Shown one piece after another: positions 44,020 to 54,277 of a DNA stretch of 64,000 bases. Under the pieces are notes generated by a model. That model saw nothing but the letters and a program-made list of their open reading frames with translations. It was not told where the DNA came from and searched no databases. This DNA is from Coleofasciculus sp. FACHB-1120 (GTDB lineage Bacteria > Cyanobacteriota > Cyanobacteriia > Cyanobacteriales > FACHB-T130): NCBI RefSeq assembly GCF_014698845.1, contig NZ_JACJTV010000020.1, positions 31,815 through 95,814 of the forward strand. The letters run 5' to 3'. Within the stretch, counting starts at the first letter, position 1; each line of letters begins with the position of its first letter. A program made the position numbers and the translations under genes.

Positions 44020-47000
44020 CTAGCGCTGATAATGTGATAGAAGGGGCGAGAGATTGGGGGAGGTTTGCTGTAAGTTTTCCCCAGTCAGCGGTGCCTGAGT
44101 TGATTGAATTAATTCCATAATTTGTTCAAACTGAAAGTTCTCGACTAAATTGGTCAAAGCATTTATAACAAACGAATTTTCTGGGGGAATTTCCTGAAGG
44201 AGCTGAATGAGCAAGAAATCGCTGCCTTGGGAAGCTGCATAGTGTAGCTGCTGTATCCATTCAGAGGGCATGGTGGCAAGCTGAAGCGGGATGTCAGACT
44301 CAGGAGCTTCTTGTAGATTTTGATTTCTGCTTTCTGTGGGCAATGCTTCCTCCTCGTAGAGATATTGCACCCCTAGATATTTGTTCATTTTAAAGAGTAG
44401 TTCCTCTTCTCGAAAAGGTTTACGCACGAAGTCATCGCATCCAGCTGACAAGATAATTTGTCTGTCTTCTTCAAAAACGCTGGCAGTTAGGGCAATAATT
44501 ATGGTTGCCTCACCTTTTAAGGAAGCTCTAATTTTTTTGGTAGCTTCATAGCCGTTCATTACAGGCATCCGCATATCCATCCAAATTAGATGGGGTTCCC
44601 AGCTCTCCCAAATTGCTACAGCTTCTTGACCATTTTCAGCTTCTTGCACCTCAAAGCCCAAGTAAGTCAGAAGCTTAACGAGGAGAAGACGATTTGTTGG
44701 CTTATCTTCCACAACCAGAACACGATAGCTGGGTTGCTCAGGAGCTAAACCAATCACTTTTTTATAGATAGATTGGGGTGTTTCAATCTCCATCTGCTGA
44801 ACCAAACCTGCCTGAATGTCAAAGGTAAATTTGGCTCCCTGACCTGGATGACTACTGACAGCGATCGCTCCTCCCCCCATCAGTCGGACAAACTTTTGAC
44901 TGATCGGTAAACCCAAACCCGTTCCTTGACAAGACTTCAGCCCAACTGTGGTTTGTCCAAAAGCTTCAAACAACCGATCGAATTCATTTGGGTCAATACC
45001 GGGGCCAGTATCTTCCACTTCAAAGAATAGACGGATAAAAGGCAGGGGAGGGGAGTTGTCTGCTTGCTCCCCGACACTCCTGCTTTCCGCCACTCCTTCT
45101 TCCCCTGTAACGCGCAGGGTGACGCTCCCTTGGTCAGTAAATTTGATGGCATTACCGAGAAGGTTAATCAAGACCTGACGCAGTTTACTTTCGTCAGTTC
45201 TGACATATTGGGGGACAGCCGCCGTGCATTCAAAGTTAAGCAAGAGTCCTTTGGATGTGGCTTTGAGTTGTAGCATCTGTTCGAGACTATTGAGCAGACA
45301 ATACAGGTCAAAGTCATTTTCATGGAGTGTGACTCGCCCCGCCTCGATTTTAGCCATCTCTAAAACATCGTTAATCAATGCCAACAGATGATCGCCACTG
45401 CGGCTGATGATCTCCAGATATTTCTGATGTTCGGCAGATAGGGAGGTATCGAGGTTCATCAACTGGGTAAAACCAAGGATGGCATTGAGGGGTGTCCTTA
45501 GTTCGTGGCTCATATTGGCAAGAAATTCGCTTTTAGCGCTATTGGCAGCATCAGCAGCTTCCTTGGCGATCATCAGTTCAATAGACTGCTGTTGAGTTCG
45601 CGCTAGTAATTCTGCTTGTTGGATGGCAACTCCTAACTGTGCCCCAATCTGAACGACCATCTTGATTTCTGCCTCTTGCCATTGGCGAGAACCGGAATTT
45701 TGGTAAGTTGCTAGCAAGCCCCACAGTTGATTGCTATGGAAGATCGGAACAATGATATAAGCTCGTGCTTGAAAGCGCTCCAACAGTTCTAGGTAACAAG
45801 CGTCAAATCCAGCCTGGTAGATGTCTGGGACACAACGATAACTGGTTCCTTGGCGATAAGTCCCGCCTTGAGTTGCTTGCAAATAAGTATCTTGGATGGA
45901 CTCATCTGCACCGCCAAAAGTTTTGCCAGTACAATCCACCTGGTTAACAGCAACCTTGGTTAGCTGAGATTGATGAATTTGTTCGGGTACTAGCAAATTC
46001 CAGCCGTCTGCTACCGACTCTGATACAAATTCCCCACTCCAGTCGGGATGGAAACGATAGAGACCAACGCGATCGCATTTGATCGCGTGGCGTAGTTCTT
46101 CAGTTGTCGCGCTAAAAATTTTGTCAATTTCTAAGGTTTGGCGCATTCGCTGAATCACGAAAGCGATCGCTTTTTCCCGTTCTGCACTCTCCCGTAATGC
46201 GGCTTGTGCTGCTTGACGTGCCTGAGTCACTGCAATGAATTCATTGACTAATTTAAGCCAATTAATTTCTTCTTGACTCCAGACTTTAGAAGAGCTTATG
46301 GCATCCAAACCCATAAAACCGACAACCGTACCAGCGTAAAGCGTCGGAACGGCAAGCCGGGACTGGATGCACTGGAGTTTTGTCAAGGTTGGTTCGGCGG
46401 CGACAGGTGGGCGTTCGCCAGGAAATTGAACCGTTTTGCCACTCAAAAGTTGGCTGTGAACCCAGTGATGATTTTCAACGGGTAAACCTTGAAACCGATC
46501 GATCAGTGGCTGAATGCCAAAGCCGCACCACTCGTGGGTCATATTCCAGCCGCTTTGGCGATCGGAGTAATCAAACAGGTAAGCGCGATCGCACCCCAAA
46601 AACTCGCCAACGACTTGCAGCGTGAAAGCGATCGCAGTATCTAAGTCTTCGTCAATCAGCGTCCGAGAAATCCGGCTCAAGCAACTGTCCATCGCCGCTC
46701 GTTTTGTTAGCAATTCCTCCGCTAAGTTCCGCTCTAGCTCGGCTCCCGCTCTGGCGACAAAAATTTTCATAATCATTTCTTTGCCAGGATCGTGAGCCAT
46801 TGGCTGCACATCCAACACCGCCAAATTGCCAATTGTATCGCCAGTCGAGTCTCTTAACGGAATTCCCCAGTAGCTTTGTGCGCCTAACATCTCTAACGCT
46901 TGGAAGTCAGGAAAAAGTTTTTGTACCTCGGATGGGTAAAAACCGCTCGTTCCCTTCAAGACGTTTTCGCAAGGACTACCCGCCAAGTCGTACTCGAAAT

Positions 47001-48726
47001 TTTCGCCAAAGCCTTCACCCGTCCAGAACGCCAAAGTCTGCACTCTAGTTTTAGTATCATCTGCAAACTTACCGACTACAGCGTAGCGAACTCCCAAAAC
47101 TTGGGCGAGATAGCGGACACAAGAGCGAAAGAACTCATGAGCAGTTGCAGAAGCTGTTCCCTCAACCATTAATTGCAGTGCTTCTTCCCTCTGCTTGCGA
47201 TCGGTAATATCAGTATGGGAACCTGCTATGCGATAGGCTGTGCCGGTTTCATCCCACAATGCCACGCCACGGGTAAGAATCCAGCGCCAGCTACCATCTT
47301 TATGGGATGCCCGAAACTCTAGCTCGTAGTTAGGGATTTTCTTCGCTAAATAGGCAAGCATCACCGCTAACACTCGCTCTGAGTCTTCTGGGTGCAGAAT
47401 TTGCTTGATAGTATCGATGCTATTCGGAATTTCTAAGTCTTCATAGCCCAACATATTTTTCCAGCGAGGCGACAGATATACATCATTTGCTGGAATATTC
47501 CAATCCCAAATCCCGCCGTTAACTCCTTCTACCGCTAAAGCAAATCGCTGTTCGCTTTGGCGCAGTGCGGCTTCAGCTTGCTTTTGGTTCGTAATATCGC
47601 TGAGGGTGCAAACAATTCGCTCGACAGTTCCATCCTCTGCTAGCTGGGGGTCGGCATTTACTAGCAGCCAGCGGTGATTTTGAGTTTCAAGATGCTCGAT
47701 TCCCACAACAATGTTATGAATCGGTCGGCGCTGGGCGATGCTAAACTGCACGGGTAATTCTGCGGTTGGGAAGGGTGTACCATCTTCTTGCAGCGACAAC
47801 CAATTTGCACCAAATACCTGATGCGTTAAATCTTCTGACTGGAGATTGAGGAGATGAATTGCAGCTTGATTGCAGATAAGAATTTCGGCATTAGCATTGA
47901 GCAGCAATACTCCCACCTGCATTTCCCGGATCAGCATCCGAAAGCGTTTCTCACTTTCCTGTAACGCTTGCTCTCGAACTGACTGCGCTGTTAAACGCCG
48001 ATCGAATAGAGCGGATATCAGGGCTAAGCTCAAAATGAACAGGGTCGCAATCCCGATGGCGATCGCCAACCAAGACTGAGTCATGGCGGAGGATGACTCT
48101 ACTGGAAGGACTTTGTAGGGAATAAAGTGAGTTGCCCACATTCCCGTGTAGTGCATCCCGCTGATAGCAATTCCCATCAGGAAGGCGCTGCCAAATTTCT
48201 GCCATAGTAGTCCTTTTAAGGAGCGATCCTGGAGCCGAAATGCCAGCCAAAGCGCCGCAAAAGACGCGCTGATTGCGATCGCGACCGATAGGCTTACCAA
48301 TCTCCAGTCATACTCAATCGTCGCCTGGATTTGCATGGCTGCCATCCCTGTGTAATGCATCCCACTGATGGCAATTCCCATACAAACGCCGCCACCGATG
48401 ACAAGCGGGATGGAAACAGCGCGACTCAGCAGCCACAAAGCAATGCTTGAGGCAATAATCCCACACATCAGGGAGAACAGGGTGATCCACACGTCGTAGT
48501 TAACAGACTGTGGCAATTGGAAAGCCAGCATGGCAATGAAATGCATTGACCAAATTCCGGTTCCCATTGCCACAGCTCCACCTAGAAGCCAGCGCACTCG
48601 CCCCACTTCTACAGCAGACTGCACTCGTCCGGCTAAGTCTAGGGCTGTATAAGAGGCAATTACTGCGATCGCAAAGGAAAGGATTATCAAACTTATGTTA
48701 TAAGTGCCAGCCATTGCGCTATGCAT
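44020..48726 (-). CDS. Large MHYT-PAS-GAF hybrid histidine kinase
   Basis: A 1568-residue membrane sensor. Its N-terminus (about 1-250) has MHYT repeats (SMHFIAMLAF, ISGMHYTGMAAM, ISGMHYTGMWATHF), seven or so membrane segments thought to bind copper or a gas such as O2, CO or NO. Then two PAS regions (about 260-385 and 388-510), three GAF-like regions (about 520-1010; the last has CDRVGLYRFHPDWSGEFV), a HisKA box NMSHELRTPLNAILGFTQ (His near 1072), an HATPase domain (about 1120-1290) and a receiver (about 1335-1455, WMDMRMPVMNG). About 23 residues at 1207-1229 are a repeat insertion within the HATPase domain. The last 110 residues are low in known domains. No cognate regulator is adjacent. 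Confidence 0.88.
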   Translation of the reverse strand: MHSAMAGTYNISLIILSFAIAVIASYTALDLAGRVQSAVEVGRVRWLLGGAVAMGTGIWSMHFIAMLAFQLPQSVNYDVWITLFSLMCGIIASSIALWLLSRAVSIPLVIGGGVCMGIAISGMHYTGMAAMQIQATIEYDWRLVSLSVAIAISASFAALWLAFRLQDRSLKGLLWQKFGSAFLMGIAISGMHYTGMWATHFIPYKVLPVESSSAMTQSWLAIAIGIATLFILSLALISALFDRRLTAQSVREQALQESEKRFRMLIREMQVGVLLLNANAEILICNQAAIHLLNLQSEDLTHQVFGANWLSLQEDGTPFPTAELPVQFSIAQRRPIHNIVVGIEHLETQNHRWLLVNADPQLAEDGTVERIVCTLSDITNQKQAEAALRQSEQRFALAVEGVNGGIWDWNIPANDVYLSPRWKNMLGYEDLEIPNSIDTIKQILHPEDSERVLAVMLAYLAKKIPNYELEFRASHKDGSWRWILTRGVALWDETGTAYRIAGSHTDITDRKQREEALQLMVEGTASATAHEFFRSCVRYLAQVLGVRYAVVGKFADDTKTRVQTLAFWTGEGFGENFEYDLAGSPCENVLKGTSGFYPSEVQKLFPDFQALEMLGAQSYWGIPLRDSTGDTIGNLAVLDVQPMAHDPGKEMIMKIFVARAGAELERNLAEELLTKRAAMDSCLSRISRTLIDEDLDTAIAFTLQVVGEFLGCDRAYLFDYSDRQSGWNMTHEWCGFGIQPLIDRFQGLPVENHHWVHSQLLSGKTVQFPGERPPVAAEPTLTKLQCIQSRLAVPTLYAGTVVGFMGLDAISSSKVWSQEEINWLKLVNEFIAVTQARQAAQAALRESAEREKAIAFVIQRMRQTLEIDKIFSATTEELRHAIKCDRVGLYRFHPDWSGEFVSESVADGWNLLVPEQIHQSQLTKVAVNQVDCTGKTFGGADESIQDTYLQATQGGTYRQGTSYRCVPDIYQAGFDACYLELLERFQARAYIIVPIFHSNQLWGLLATYQNSGSRQWQEAEIKMVVQIGAQLGVAIQQAELLARTQQQSIELMIAKEAADAANSAKSEFLANMSHELRTPLNAILGFTQLMNLDTSLSAEHQKYLEIISRSGDHLLALINDVLEMAKIEAGRVTLHENDFDLYCLLNSLEQMLQLKATSKGLLLNFECTAAVPQYVRTDESKLRQVLINLLGNAIKFTDQGSVTLRVTGEEGVAESRSVGEQADNSPPLPFIRLFFEVEDTGPGIDPNEFDRLFEAFGQTTVGLKSCQGTGLGLPISQKFVRLMGGGAIAVSSHPGQGAKFTFDIQAGLVQQMEIETPQSIYKKVIGLAPEQPSYRVLVVEDKPTNRLLLVKLLTYLGFEVQEAENGQEAVAIWESWEPHLIWMDMRMPVMNGYEATKKIRASLKGEATIIIALTASVFEEDRQIILSAGCDDFVRKPFREEELLFKMNKYLGVQYLYEEEALPTESRNQNLQEAPESDIPLQLATMPSEWIQQLHYAASQGSDFLLIQLLQEIPPENSFVINALTNLVENFQFEQIMELIQSTQAPLTGENLQQTSPNLSPLLSHYQR
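45036..45106 (-). repeat. Intergenic-type repeat inserted in frame in the MHYT kinase
   Basis: The stretch reading GAAGGAGTGGCGGAAAGCAG and on to TCCCCTCCCCTGCCTT on the minus strand resembles G/A-rich and C-rich intergenic repeats of cyanobacteria. It encodes GVAESRSVGEQADNSPPLPF between the HATPase strand RVTGEE and FFEVEDTGPGI, where most relatives have only a few residues. Confidence 0.6.
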
Positions 48727-48785
48727 ATCTTTTTCTATGTCGCCAATCTCTAAAAATTAATCGATATAAAAAAGTTTTCCAGGGA

Positions 48786-48813
48786 AAGGAAGACATTTCT
48801 AAATGTCTTCCTT
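48786..48813. terminator. Perfect 13-bp inverted repeat
   Basis: AAGGAAGACATTT (48786-48798) and AAATGTCTTCCTT (48801-48813) with a 2-base loop, on both strands. It may end transcripts coming from 49,483-50,165 on the minus strand. Confidence 0.5.
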
Positions 48814-49206
48814 AACCTAGCCTCCCTCAGTCTTCTTGAACTTGCAAGTCCCGTTTTTATCCCCCCCACCCGCATTTAAAAGGGAGAAGAAACTCAAAGT
48901 TCGCTTTACAAAGGAGATATCCACGTAAGTCCTATTTGATAAGCCCATCTAATAAGTCCATCCAAAGAACAAATTTCCTCCGTTTTTAGATGAATCAATG
49001 AGCATTGCCAAAATTGGACAATTAAAGTCTTTCGAGAATTCGCTTGAAAGTCTGTAATTGGGTACTTGATATTTTTGATGTCATAAGGTAATACATTCAA
49101 CTAAATCATCAAAGGAAGACAGTACAGTAACGTTCTGTTAGCCACCTAAGCTAGCATTTTTTTATTAAAATATGCCTTAGTAAAATTACTTACCAGACAA
49201 TCCGCT

Positions 49207-49233
49207 GAACCCATCACTTTAAGCGATGGGTTC
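49207..49233. repeat. IS200/IS605-like subterminal hairpin
   Basis: GAACCCATC (49207-49215) and GATGGGTTC (49225-49233) form a 9-bp stem with loop ACTTTAAGC. Similar hairpins mark ends of IS200/IS605 elements in cyanobacteria. No transposase is near, so this is a remnant at most. Confidence 0.4.
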
Positions 49234-49482
49234 ACAAGCCGTGCGGACAAAGAACTTCAGCAGTTCTTGCAATTTAGGCGAACGGATTTGAAAGTAGAAT
49301 TGCCTACTTTTCCTACTTTTCCTACTTGTTATTCGAGAAGTGCGGCGAGGAATGCCGAAGCCAAGCACATTTACTTCGCTATTCAATCATTCTCAAGCAG
49401 ATATCCTCATCCTCCAAAGGTAAAGGGTTGCGATCGCGCCTTTTATCTATTTCAACCAAAAAAGTGCGATCGCTTTCTCCTT

Positions 49483-49851
49483 TTACCCCAGTGTCAACAC
49501 TCCCGCCGAAAAATTCACCGATAGTGGCAGCATTTTCAACCACTGTAAACCCAGTAAAGGTTCGGGAATTCCTGCTCCCGCTAAAACTGGGATAATATAC
49601 TCAACTTCATCTATTACAACTTTACCCTGATATATATCAAAAAACTCTTCGCCCCGTGCCAGCTTCATAGCTCGTTCACTTTCAACTTTATGCCAGTCTA
49701 AGCTTTGGACATCTTGAGTATCGAGTGCCAGCCAGCCTGTGGTAAAGCCCGTATCTAATAACACTTCAATGGGTATTTTTTCTCCATCATCTGCAATTAA
49801 ATCAATTTCAAAAATTAGCTCTCCAATCTCACCGAACTTGCCTAGAATCAT
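49483..49851 (-). CDS. Retropepsin-like aspartic protease domain protein
   Basis: A 122-residue protein from ATG 49851, whose ATGA overlaps the stop of the upstream gene. The active-site loop is VLLDTGFTTGWLAL (D-T-G), and the conserved hydrophobic-Gly is in LLGLQWLKML. Such small clan AA proteins are common in cyanobacteria and may act as dimers like viral retropepsins. A partner is the gene directly upstream. Substrate unknown. Confidence 0.75.
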   Translation of the reverse strand: MILGKFGEIGELIFEIDLIADDGEKIPIEVLLDTGFTTGWLALDTQDVQSLDWHKVESERAMKLARGEEFFDIYQGKVVIDEVEYIIPVLAGAGIPEPLLGLQWLKMLPLSVNFSAGVLTLG

Positions 49852-50165
49852 ATCTTGCCGCAAGTTCCGGTTTCATTAAGACGCATGATACCTACCATAC
49901 CAGTAGGATATTTTTCACGAGCCTTTTGGATAGCTATCTCTTCAGAGGTATCAATAAAATAATCCCCACTGTTTGGTTCAATAATAATGAACCAGTTGTA
50001 ATGGTCATTCATTAGATGAGGACTAACTTGTGTAAAAATCTCCCGATACCGCTTACCACGGGAATTTTTTTCAGCTTCTTGTCTGACTAGTTCTTCTGGC
50101 GGTATTGTGTATTCGGGGAATAATCTACCTTGACGACGCCGACGAATTGGTTGTGTTTTAGTCAT
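49848..50165 (-). CDS. Hypothetical protein paired with the aspartic protease
   Basis: A 105-residue protein I cannot place in a named family. It has a basic N-terminus (TKTQPIRRRRQGRLFPEYT) and a folded part with YNWFIIIEPNSGDYFIDTSE, AIQKAREKYP and a C-terminal GIMRLNETGTCGKI. It overlaps the protease gene by 4 bases (ATGA) and so is translated with it. The pair may be a toxin-antitoxin-like or substrate-protease unit, but this is only positional. Confidence 0.55.
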   Translation of the reverse strand: MTKTQPIRRRRQGRLFPEYTIPPEELVRQEAEKNSRGKRYREIFTQVSPHLMNDHYNWFIIIEPNSGDYFIDTSEEIAIQKAREKYPTGMVGIMRLNETGTCGKI

Positions 50166-50221
50166 GGCTTGGCTTTCTTATTGAAGGATGAGTATTGCTT
50201 TTATCATGTATTAATTATAAG

Positions 50222-53200
50222 TTACAGATTTTTGGCAATTCCATAACCTCCACCTCCAGGTGTCTCAATAACAAACAAATCATCGGGCTGCATTTCTACA
50301 ACCCCTGTACTTCCTAATTCCTCTACACTTTCATCACTACGCTGCACATAATTTTTCCCGACTGCACCCGCTTCACCACCGTGCAAACCAAAGGGAGAAA
50401 TGACACGACGACTTGATAAAATTCCAGCAGTCATGGGTTCAAGAAAACGCAGGCGACGGATAACACCATTCCCTCCATGATGATGCCCATTCCCACCGCT
50501 ATTGGGACGAATCGCAAAACTTTCTAAAAGGATAGGAAATCGCCACTCCAATACTTCTGGATCGGTGAGACGGGAGTTTGTCATGTGAGTTTGTACGGCG
50601 TCGGTGCCGTCGAAGTCAGCGCCAGCACCGGAACCACCGCAGATAGTTTCGTAGTATTGATAGCGATCGCTTCCAAAGGTGAAATTATTCATCGTTCCTT
50701 GGGAAGCTGCCATCACCCCCAGCGCCCCATACAAAGCATCGGTAATGTTTTGCGAAGTCTCTACATTTCCCGCCACAACAGCAGCAGGATAACGCGGGTT
50801 TAACATACACCCTTCGGGAATAATAATTTCCAAAGGTTTGAGACAACCCGCATTGAGGGGAATATTGTCATTCACTAAAGTGCGGAAGACATACAATACT
50901 GCTGCCTTGCACACGGCTGCCGGTGCATTTAAATTGGTTGGTTGCTGAGGAGAAGTGCCGGTAAAATCTATTTTGGCGCTGCGAGTCGATTTGTTGATGG
51001 TGATGGTAACTGCGATCGCGCTGCCATTATCCAGAGGACAGGTGAAACTGCCATCTTTGAGAACTTCGATAATCCGACGTACCGACTCTTCCGCATTGTC
51101 CTGTACAAAGCCCATATACGCTTGCACAGTCTCTAAACCATAATGCTCCATCATTTTGTGGAGTTCTTGCACACCGCGTTCGTTCGCCGCAATTTGTGCT
51201 TGCAAATCTGCAATATTTTTACTAGGATTTCGGGCTGGGTAAGGGCTAGATGCAAGCAGTTCCAGCAATTCTTTTTCTCGAAAATGTCCCCGTCCTAGTT
51301 GGAAATTATCAAGTAGCACTCCTTCTTGTTCTACTGTGGTGCTGTTTGGAGGCATGGAACCTGGGGTAATCCCGCCGATATCTGCATGATGTCCCCGCGA
51401 GGCGACGTAGAAGAGGGGAAGCGTGGGAGGGGAGGTTGTAGAGACGGGATTTATCGCGTCTGGAGAGGAAGCAAATACAGGGGTAATTACAGTGATATCG
51501 GGTAGGTGCGTGCCGCCGTTGTAGGGATTATTTGAGGCAAAGACATCTCCGGGTTGGATAGTGTCGCCATAAGCGTCAATTAAACTTTTGACGCTTTCAC
51601 TCATGGAACCCAGATGTACGGGAATATGGGGGGCGTTGGCGACTAGCTGCCCATGTTGGTCAAAAATTGCACAGGAGAAATCTAAGCGTTCTTTGATGTT
51701 GACTGAGGAACTGGTATTTTGCAGAGTGATACCCATTTGTTCAGCGATCGCGCGAAACAAATTATTGAAAATCTCCAGCATCACCGGATCGGGACGATTG
51801 AGGATTCTAGATTCTGGATTTTGGATTGAAGATTGTAAATCTGCCGAACGCTGCAAAATCAGATGATTGCGATCGCTTAGCTGTGCTTGCCAACCGGGTT
51901 CAATGACATTCGTACCCGTCGCATCGGCAACGATCGCAGGGCTAGAAATACAGTCTCCGGGTTGCAAATCCTCTCGCTTATACACTGGCGTCTCGTACCA
52001 CCGATCCGCTGTATACATCTGTACCGTTGCCACCGGCGAGGGAAGTTCATCGCTGCGACGGTTGATCGTTGGTTCTTCCAGAACATCCGTTTTCACCACC
52101 ACCTCAATCGAAACCGCCTCAACAATTAGCGCCTTTTCCTCCACAATAAAACCGTAACGCTGCCGATGCGCCTCCTCAAACCGCGCCCTCATCGCCGCAA
52201 CATCCCCAAAATTCACCACCAGCGCCGAATCTGTCCCCTCATACCGTAAATGCACCTTCCGAACTATCTGAACCTCCTCCTCTTCCTTCGCGTTCTTCGC
52301 GTCTTTGCGGTTTAATTCTTCCTCTCCCTCTGTTGCCAACTCCGCCAAGATCCCATCTATCGTCGATAGCAATTCCTCACTCAGAGGTGCCTCCACCGCC
52401 CGTTCCCGCAGCACCCGCATATCTGCCAAACCCATACCATAAGCTGATAACACGCCAGCGTAGGGATGCAGAAACACCTGCTTCATCCCCAACGCATCAG
52501 CAATCAAACAAGCGTGTTGTCCCCCTGCGCCACCAAAGCAGCACAAAGTATATTCCGAAACGTCATAACCGCGCTGGAGGGAGATTTTTTTAATCGCACT
52601 TGCCATTTTTTCAACTGCGATCGCGAGAAATCCAGCCGCCACCTGTTCCGGCGTCCGATTGTCGCCAATTTCTGCCGCCAGTTGACTAAACTTTTGCCGC
52701 ACTACTTCTGCATTCAGCGGCAAATCTCCGTTCGATCCAAACAATTTCGGGAAAAACTCCGGTTGCAACTTGCCCACCATCACATTGCAATCCGTCACAG
52801 TCAGCGAACCGCCTTTTCCATAGGCAGCAGGCCCCGGATTCGCCCCCGCTGATTCGGGTCCCACGCGATACCTCGCCCCATCAAAAAAGAGAATCGAACC
52901 GCCACCAGCAGCAACCGTATGAATTGCCATCATCGGCGTCCGCAGCCGCACTCCGGCAACTTCCGTTTCAAAGGTGCGTTCGTATTCGCCGTTATAGTGG
53001 GCGACATCCGTAGAAGTCCCGCCCATATCAAAGCTGATAATTTTGTTGAATCCCGCCATCAAGCTTGTCTGTACCGCGCCGACAATGCCCCCAGCCGGAC
53101 CAGATAAAATACTGTCTTTCCCTTGAAACTGTTGGGCATCGGTAAGTCCACCATTGGACTGCATGAACTGTAGGGACGGGCAAACCCCACTATCAATACT

Positions 53201-54037
53201 GTTAGGGTCGGGCAGACCTAACCCCCGACCCCCTTCCCTACCAGGGAAGGGGGAAAAGCCCCTCTCCTTGTAGGAGAGGGGTTGGGGAGAGGTTAACCCA
53301 GATATATTGTCTCCGACCGTACCACCCAAATGACTGGCAACTCGATCTACATAACGCCGCAAAATAGGCGATAAATAAGCATCAACAACGGTAGTATCGC
53401 CGCGACTCACCAACTTCATCAACGGGCTAACTTCGTGCGATACCGAGACTTGAGTGAATCCAATTTTCCGCGCTGCATCTGCTACTTGTTTCTCGTGTTC
53501 GGGATAGCGATAGCCATGCATAAAGACAATGGCACAGGAGCGAATCCCGTCGTCGTATGCTGCTTGTAGAGATGCGATATATCCGGTTTCTACCGGGATT
53601 AATTCTTCGCCTTGGGCGCTGTAGCGTTCCTCGACCTCAATCACTCGCTCGTAGAGCATCTCTGGCAATACAATGTGACGGGCGAAGATATCGGGGCGAT
53701 TTTGGTAGCCGATGCGAAGGGCATCTCGAAATCCCTGAGTAATGACCAGAAGAGTGCGATCGCCCTTGCGTTCCAGTAGCGCATTCGTCGCCACAGTCGT
53801 TCCCATCTTGACAACTGCAATCTGTTCCGATGGAATAGGTGCATCTGCCGCAATTCCCAAAATGTCCCGAATTCCCTGTATTGGTGCGTCAGCATACCGT
53901 TCTGGATTCTCCGACAGCAGCTTATGAATCACCAGTTGTCCATCGGGACGCCGCGCCACAATATCCGTAAACGTACCACCCCGATCGATCCAGAATTGCC
54001 AGCGGTTATTTACGTGGGAAGGTTGATTGGATTGCAT
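50222..54037 (-). CDS. 5-oxoprolinase/hydantoinase HyuA-HyuB fusion, with four in-frame repeats
   Basis: A 1271-residue fusion of HyuA-type (about 1-725) and HyuB-type (about 745-1271) domains, as in ATP-dependent 5-oxoprolinase, which opens 5-oxoproline to glutamate. HyuA starts [18 protein letters not shown] and has [18 protein letters not shown]; HyuB has the [32 protein letters not shown] and [16 protein letters not shown] segments. Four stretches match dispersed intergenic repeats: near 250-275 ([13 protein letters not shown] and on), 575-585 ([12 protein letters not shown]), 733-746 ([12 protein letters not shown]) and 858-867 ([12 protein letters not shown]). None breaks the frame. They lie in loops or linkers, so the enzyme may still be active. 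Confidence 0.9.
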   Translation of the reverse strand: MQSNQPSHVNNRWQFWIDRGGTFTDIVARRPDGQLVIHKLLSENPERYADAPIQGIRDILGIAADAPIPSEQIAVVKMGTTVATNALLERKGDRTLLVITQGFRDALRIGYQNRPDIFARHIVLPEMLYERVIEVEERYSAQGEELIPVETGYIASLQAAYDDGIRSCAIVFMHGYRYPEHEKQVADAARKIGFTQVSVSHEVSPLMKLVSRGDTTVVDAYLSPILRRYVDRVASHLGGTVGDNISGLTSPQPLSYKERGFSPFPGREGGRGLGLPDPNSIDSGVCPSLQFMQSNGGLTDAQQFQGKDSILSGPAGGIVGAVQTSLMAGFNKIISFDMGGTSTDVAHYNGEYERTFETEVAGVRLRTPMMAIHTVAAGGGSILFFDGARYRVGPESAGANPGPAAYGKGGSLTVTDCNVMVGKLQPEFFPKLFGSNGDLPLNAEVVRQKFSQLAAEIGDNRTPEQVAAGFLAIAVEKMASAIKKISLQRGYDVSEYTLCCFGGAGGQHACLIADALGMKQVFLHPYAGVLSAYGMGLADMRVLRERAVEAPLSEELLSTIDGILAELATEGEEELNRKDAKNAKEEEEVQIVRKVHLRYEGTDSALVVNFGDVAAMRARFEEAHRQRYGFIVEEKALIVEAVSIEVVVKTDVLEEPTINRRSDELPSPVATVQMYTADRWYETPVYKREDLQPGDCISSPAIVADATGTNVIEPGWQAQLSDRNHLILQRSADLQSSIQNPESRILNRPDPVMLEIFNNLFRAIAEQMGITLQNTSSSVNIKERLDFSCAIFDQHGQLVANAPHIPVHLGSMSESVKSLIDAYGDTIQPGDVFASNNPYNGGTHLPDITVITPVFASSPDAINPVSTTSPPTLPLFYVASRGHHADIGGITPGSMPPNSTTVEQEGVLLDNFQLGRGHFREKELLELLASSPYPARNPSKNIADLQAQIAANERGVQELHKMMEHYGLETVQAYMGFVQDNAEESVRRIIEVLKDGSFTCPLDNGSAIAVTITINKSTRSAKIDFTGTSPQQPTNLNAPAAVCKAAVLYVFRTLVNDNIPLNAGCLKPLEIIIPEGCMLNPRYPAAVVAGNVETSQNITDALYGALGVMAASQGTMNNFTFGSDRYQYYETICGGSGAGADFDGTDAVQTHMTNSRLTDPEVLEWRFPILLESFAIRPNSGGNGHHHGGNGVIRRLRFLEPMTAGILSSRRVISPFGLHGGEAGAVGKNYVQRSDESVEELGSTGVVEMQPDDLFVIETPGGGGYGIAKNL
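51436..51464 (-). repeat. GAGACGGGATTTATCGCGTC repeat in the oxoprolinase gene
   Basis: TGTAGAGACGGGATTTATCG plus CGTCTGG is a copy of the family at 2316-2340 (TGTAGAGACGCGATAATCGC). It encodes about ten residues ([10 protein letters not shown]) before the HyuB segment [14 protein letters not shown]. Confidence 0.75.
51800..51842 (-). repeat. ATTCTGGATTTTGGATTGAA repeat in the oxoprolinase gene
   Basis: GAGGATTCTAGATTCTGGAT and TTTGGATTGAAGATTG match the AT-rich family seen at 20264-20336. It encodes [15 protein letters not shown], at the junction of the HyuA and HyuB parts. Confidence 0.7.
52284..52317 (-). repeat. TTCGCGTTCTTCGCGTCTTT repeat in the oxoprolinase gene
   Basis: CCTTCGCGTTCTTCGCGTCT plus TTGCGGTTTAA matches the family at 13656-13704 and 16082-16140. 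It encodes [14 protein letters not shown] within HyuA. Confidence 0.75.
53215..53295 (-). repeat. MITE-family double hairpin in the oxoprolinase gene
   Basis: CCCCCTTCCCTACCAGGGAAGGGG and CCCCTCTCCTTGTAGGAGAGGGG are hairpins of the family at 26388-26520 and 43811-43890, in the opposite orientation. It encodes [20 protein letters not shown] and GGRGLGLPD in HyuA. The TA-flanked terminal repeats of the element at 43788 are absent. Confidence 0.8.
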
Positions 54038-54277
54038 AATAAAAATAATCGCGCGATGTTGATGATAAAATCTTTCTAATTAATTTTTATTATAAATACC
54101 GTTGCTAGTTTGTCCGGTTTTAGTTTAAAAATGTCTAAATCATCTTAATAAATATATTTTTTGTATAAAAGTGCTTTTTTATAACAGAATTTACAGGTAT
54201 TAATTTCTATAAATCTGGAGTTTGAACCAAAGAATATTCTTATTGAAATTTTGTTTACAGAAAGGATGTTTTAGAGA
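54038..54277. other. AT-rich divergent promoter region
   Basis: A strongly AT-rich 240-base gap between the oxoprolinase (minus) and exonuclease (plus) genes. It holds no gene and probably both promoters. Confidence 0.5.

Larger units (their letters stand above)
48727..49482. other. 756-base gap with inverted repeats
   Basis: No convincing gene. It holds a perfect 13-bp inverted repeat at 48786-48813, a possible IS200/IS605-type hairpin at 49207-49233, and AT-rich DNA with C-rich and TACTTTTCC repeats (49303-49327). An 85-codon plus-strand frame (49267-49524) looks like remnant sequence. Confidence 0.5.

Noticed and set aside
49267..49524. 85-codon plus-strand frame
   Set aside because: It overlaps the protease gene end and is made of repeats (TTTTCCTAC) and IS-remnant-like sequence.
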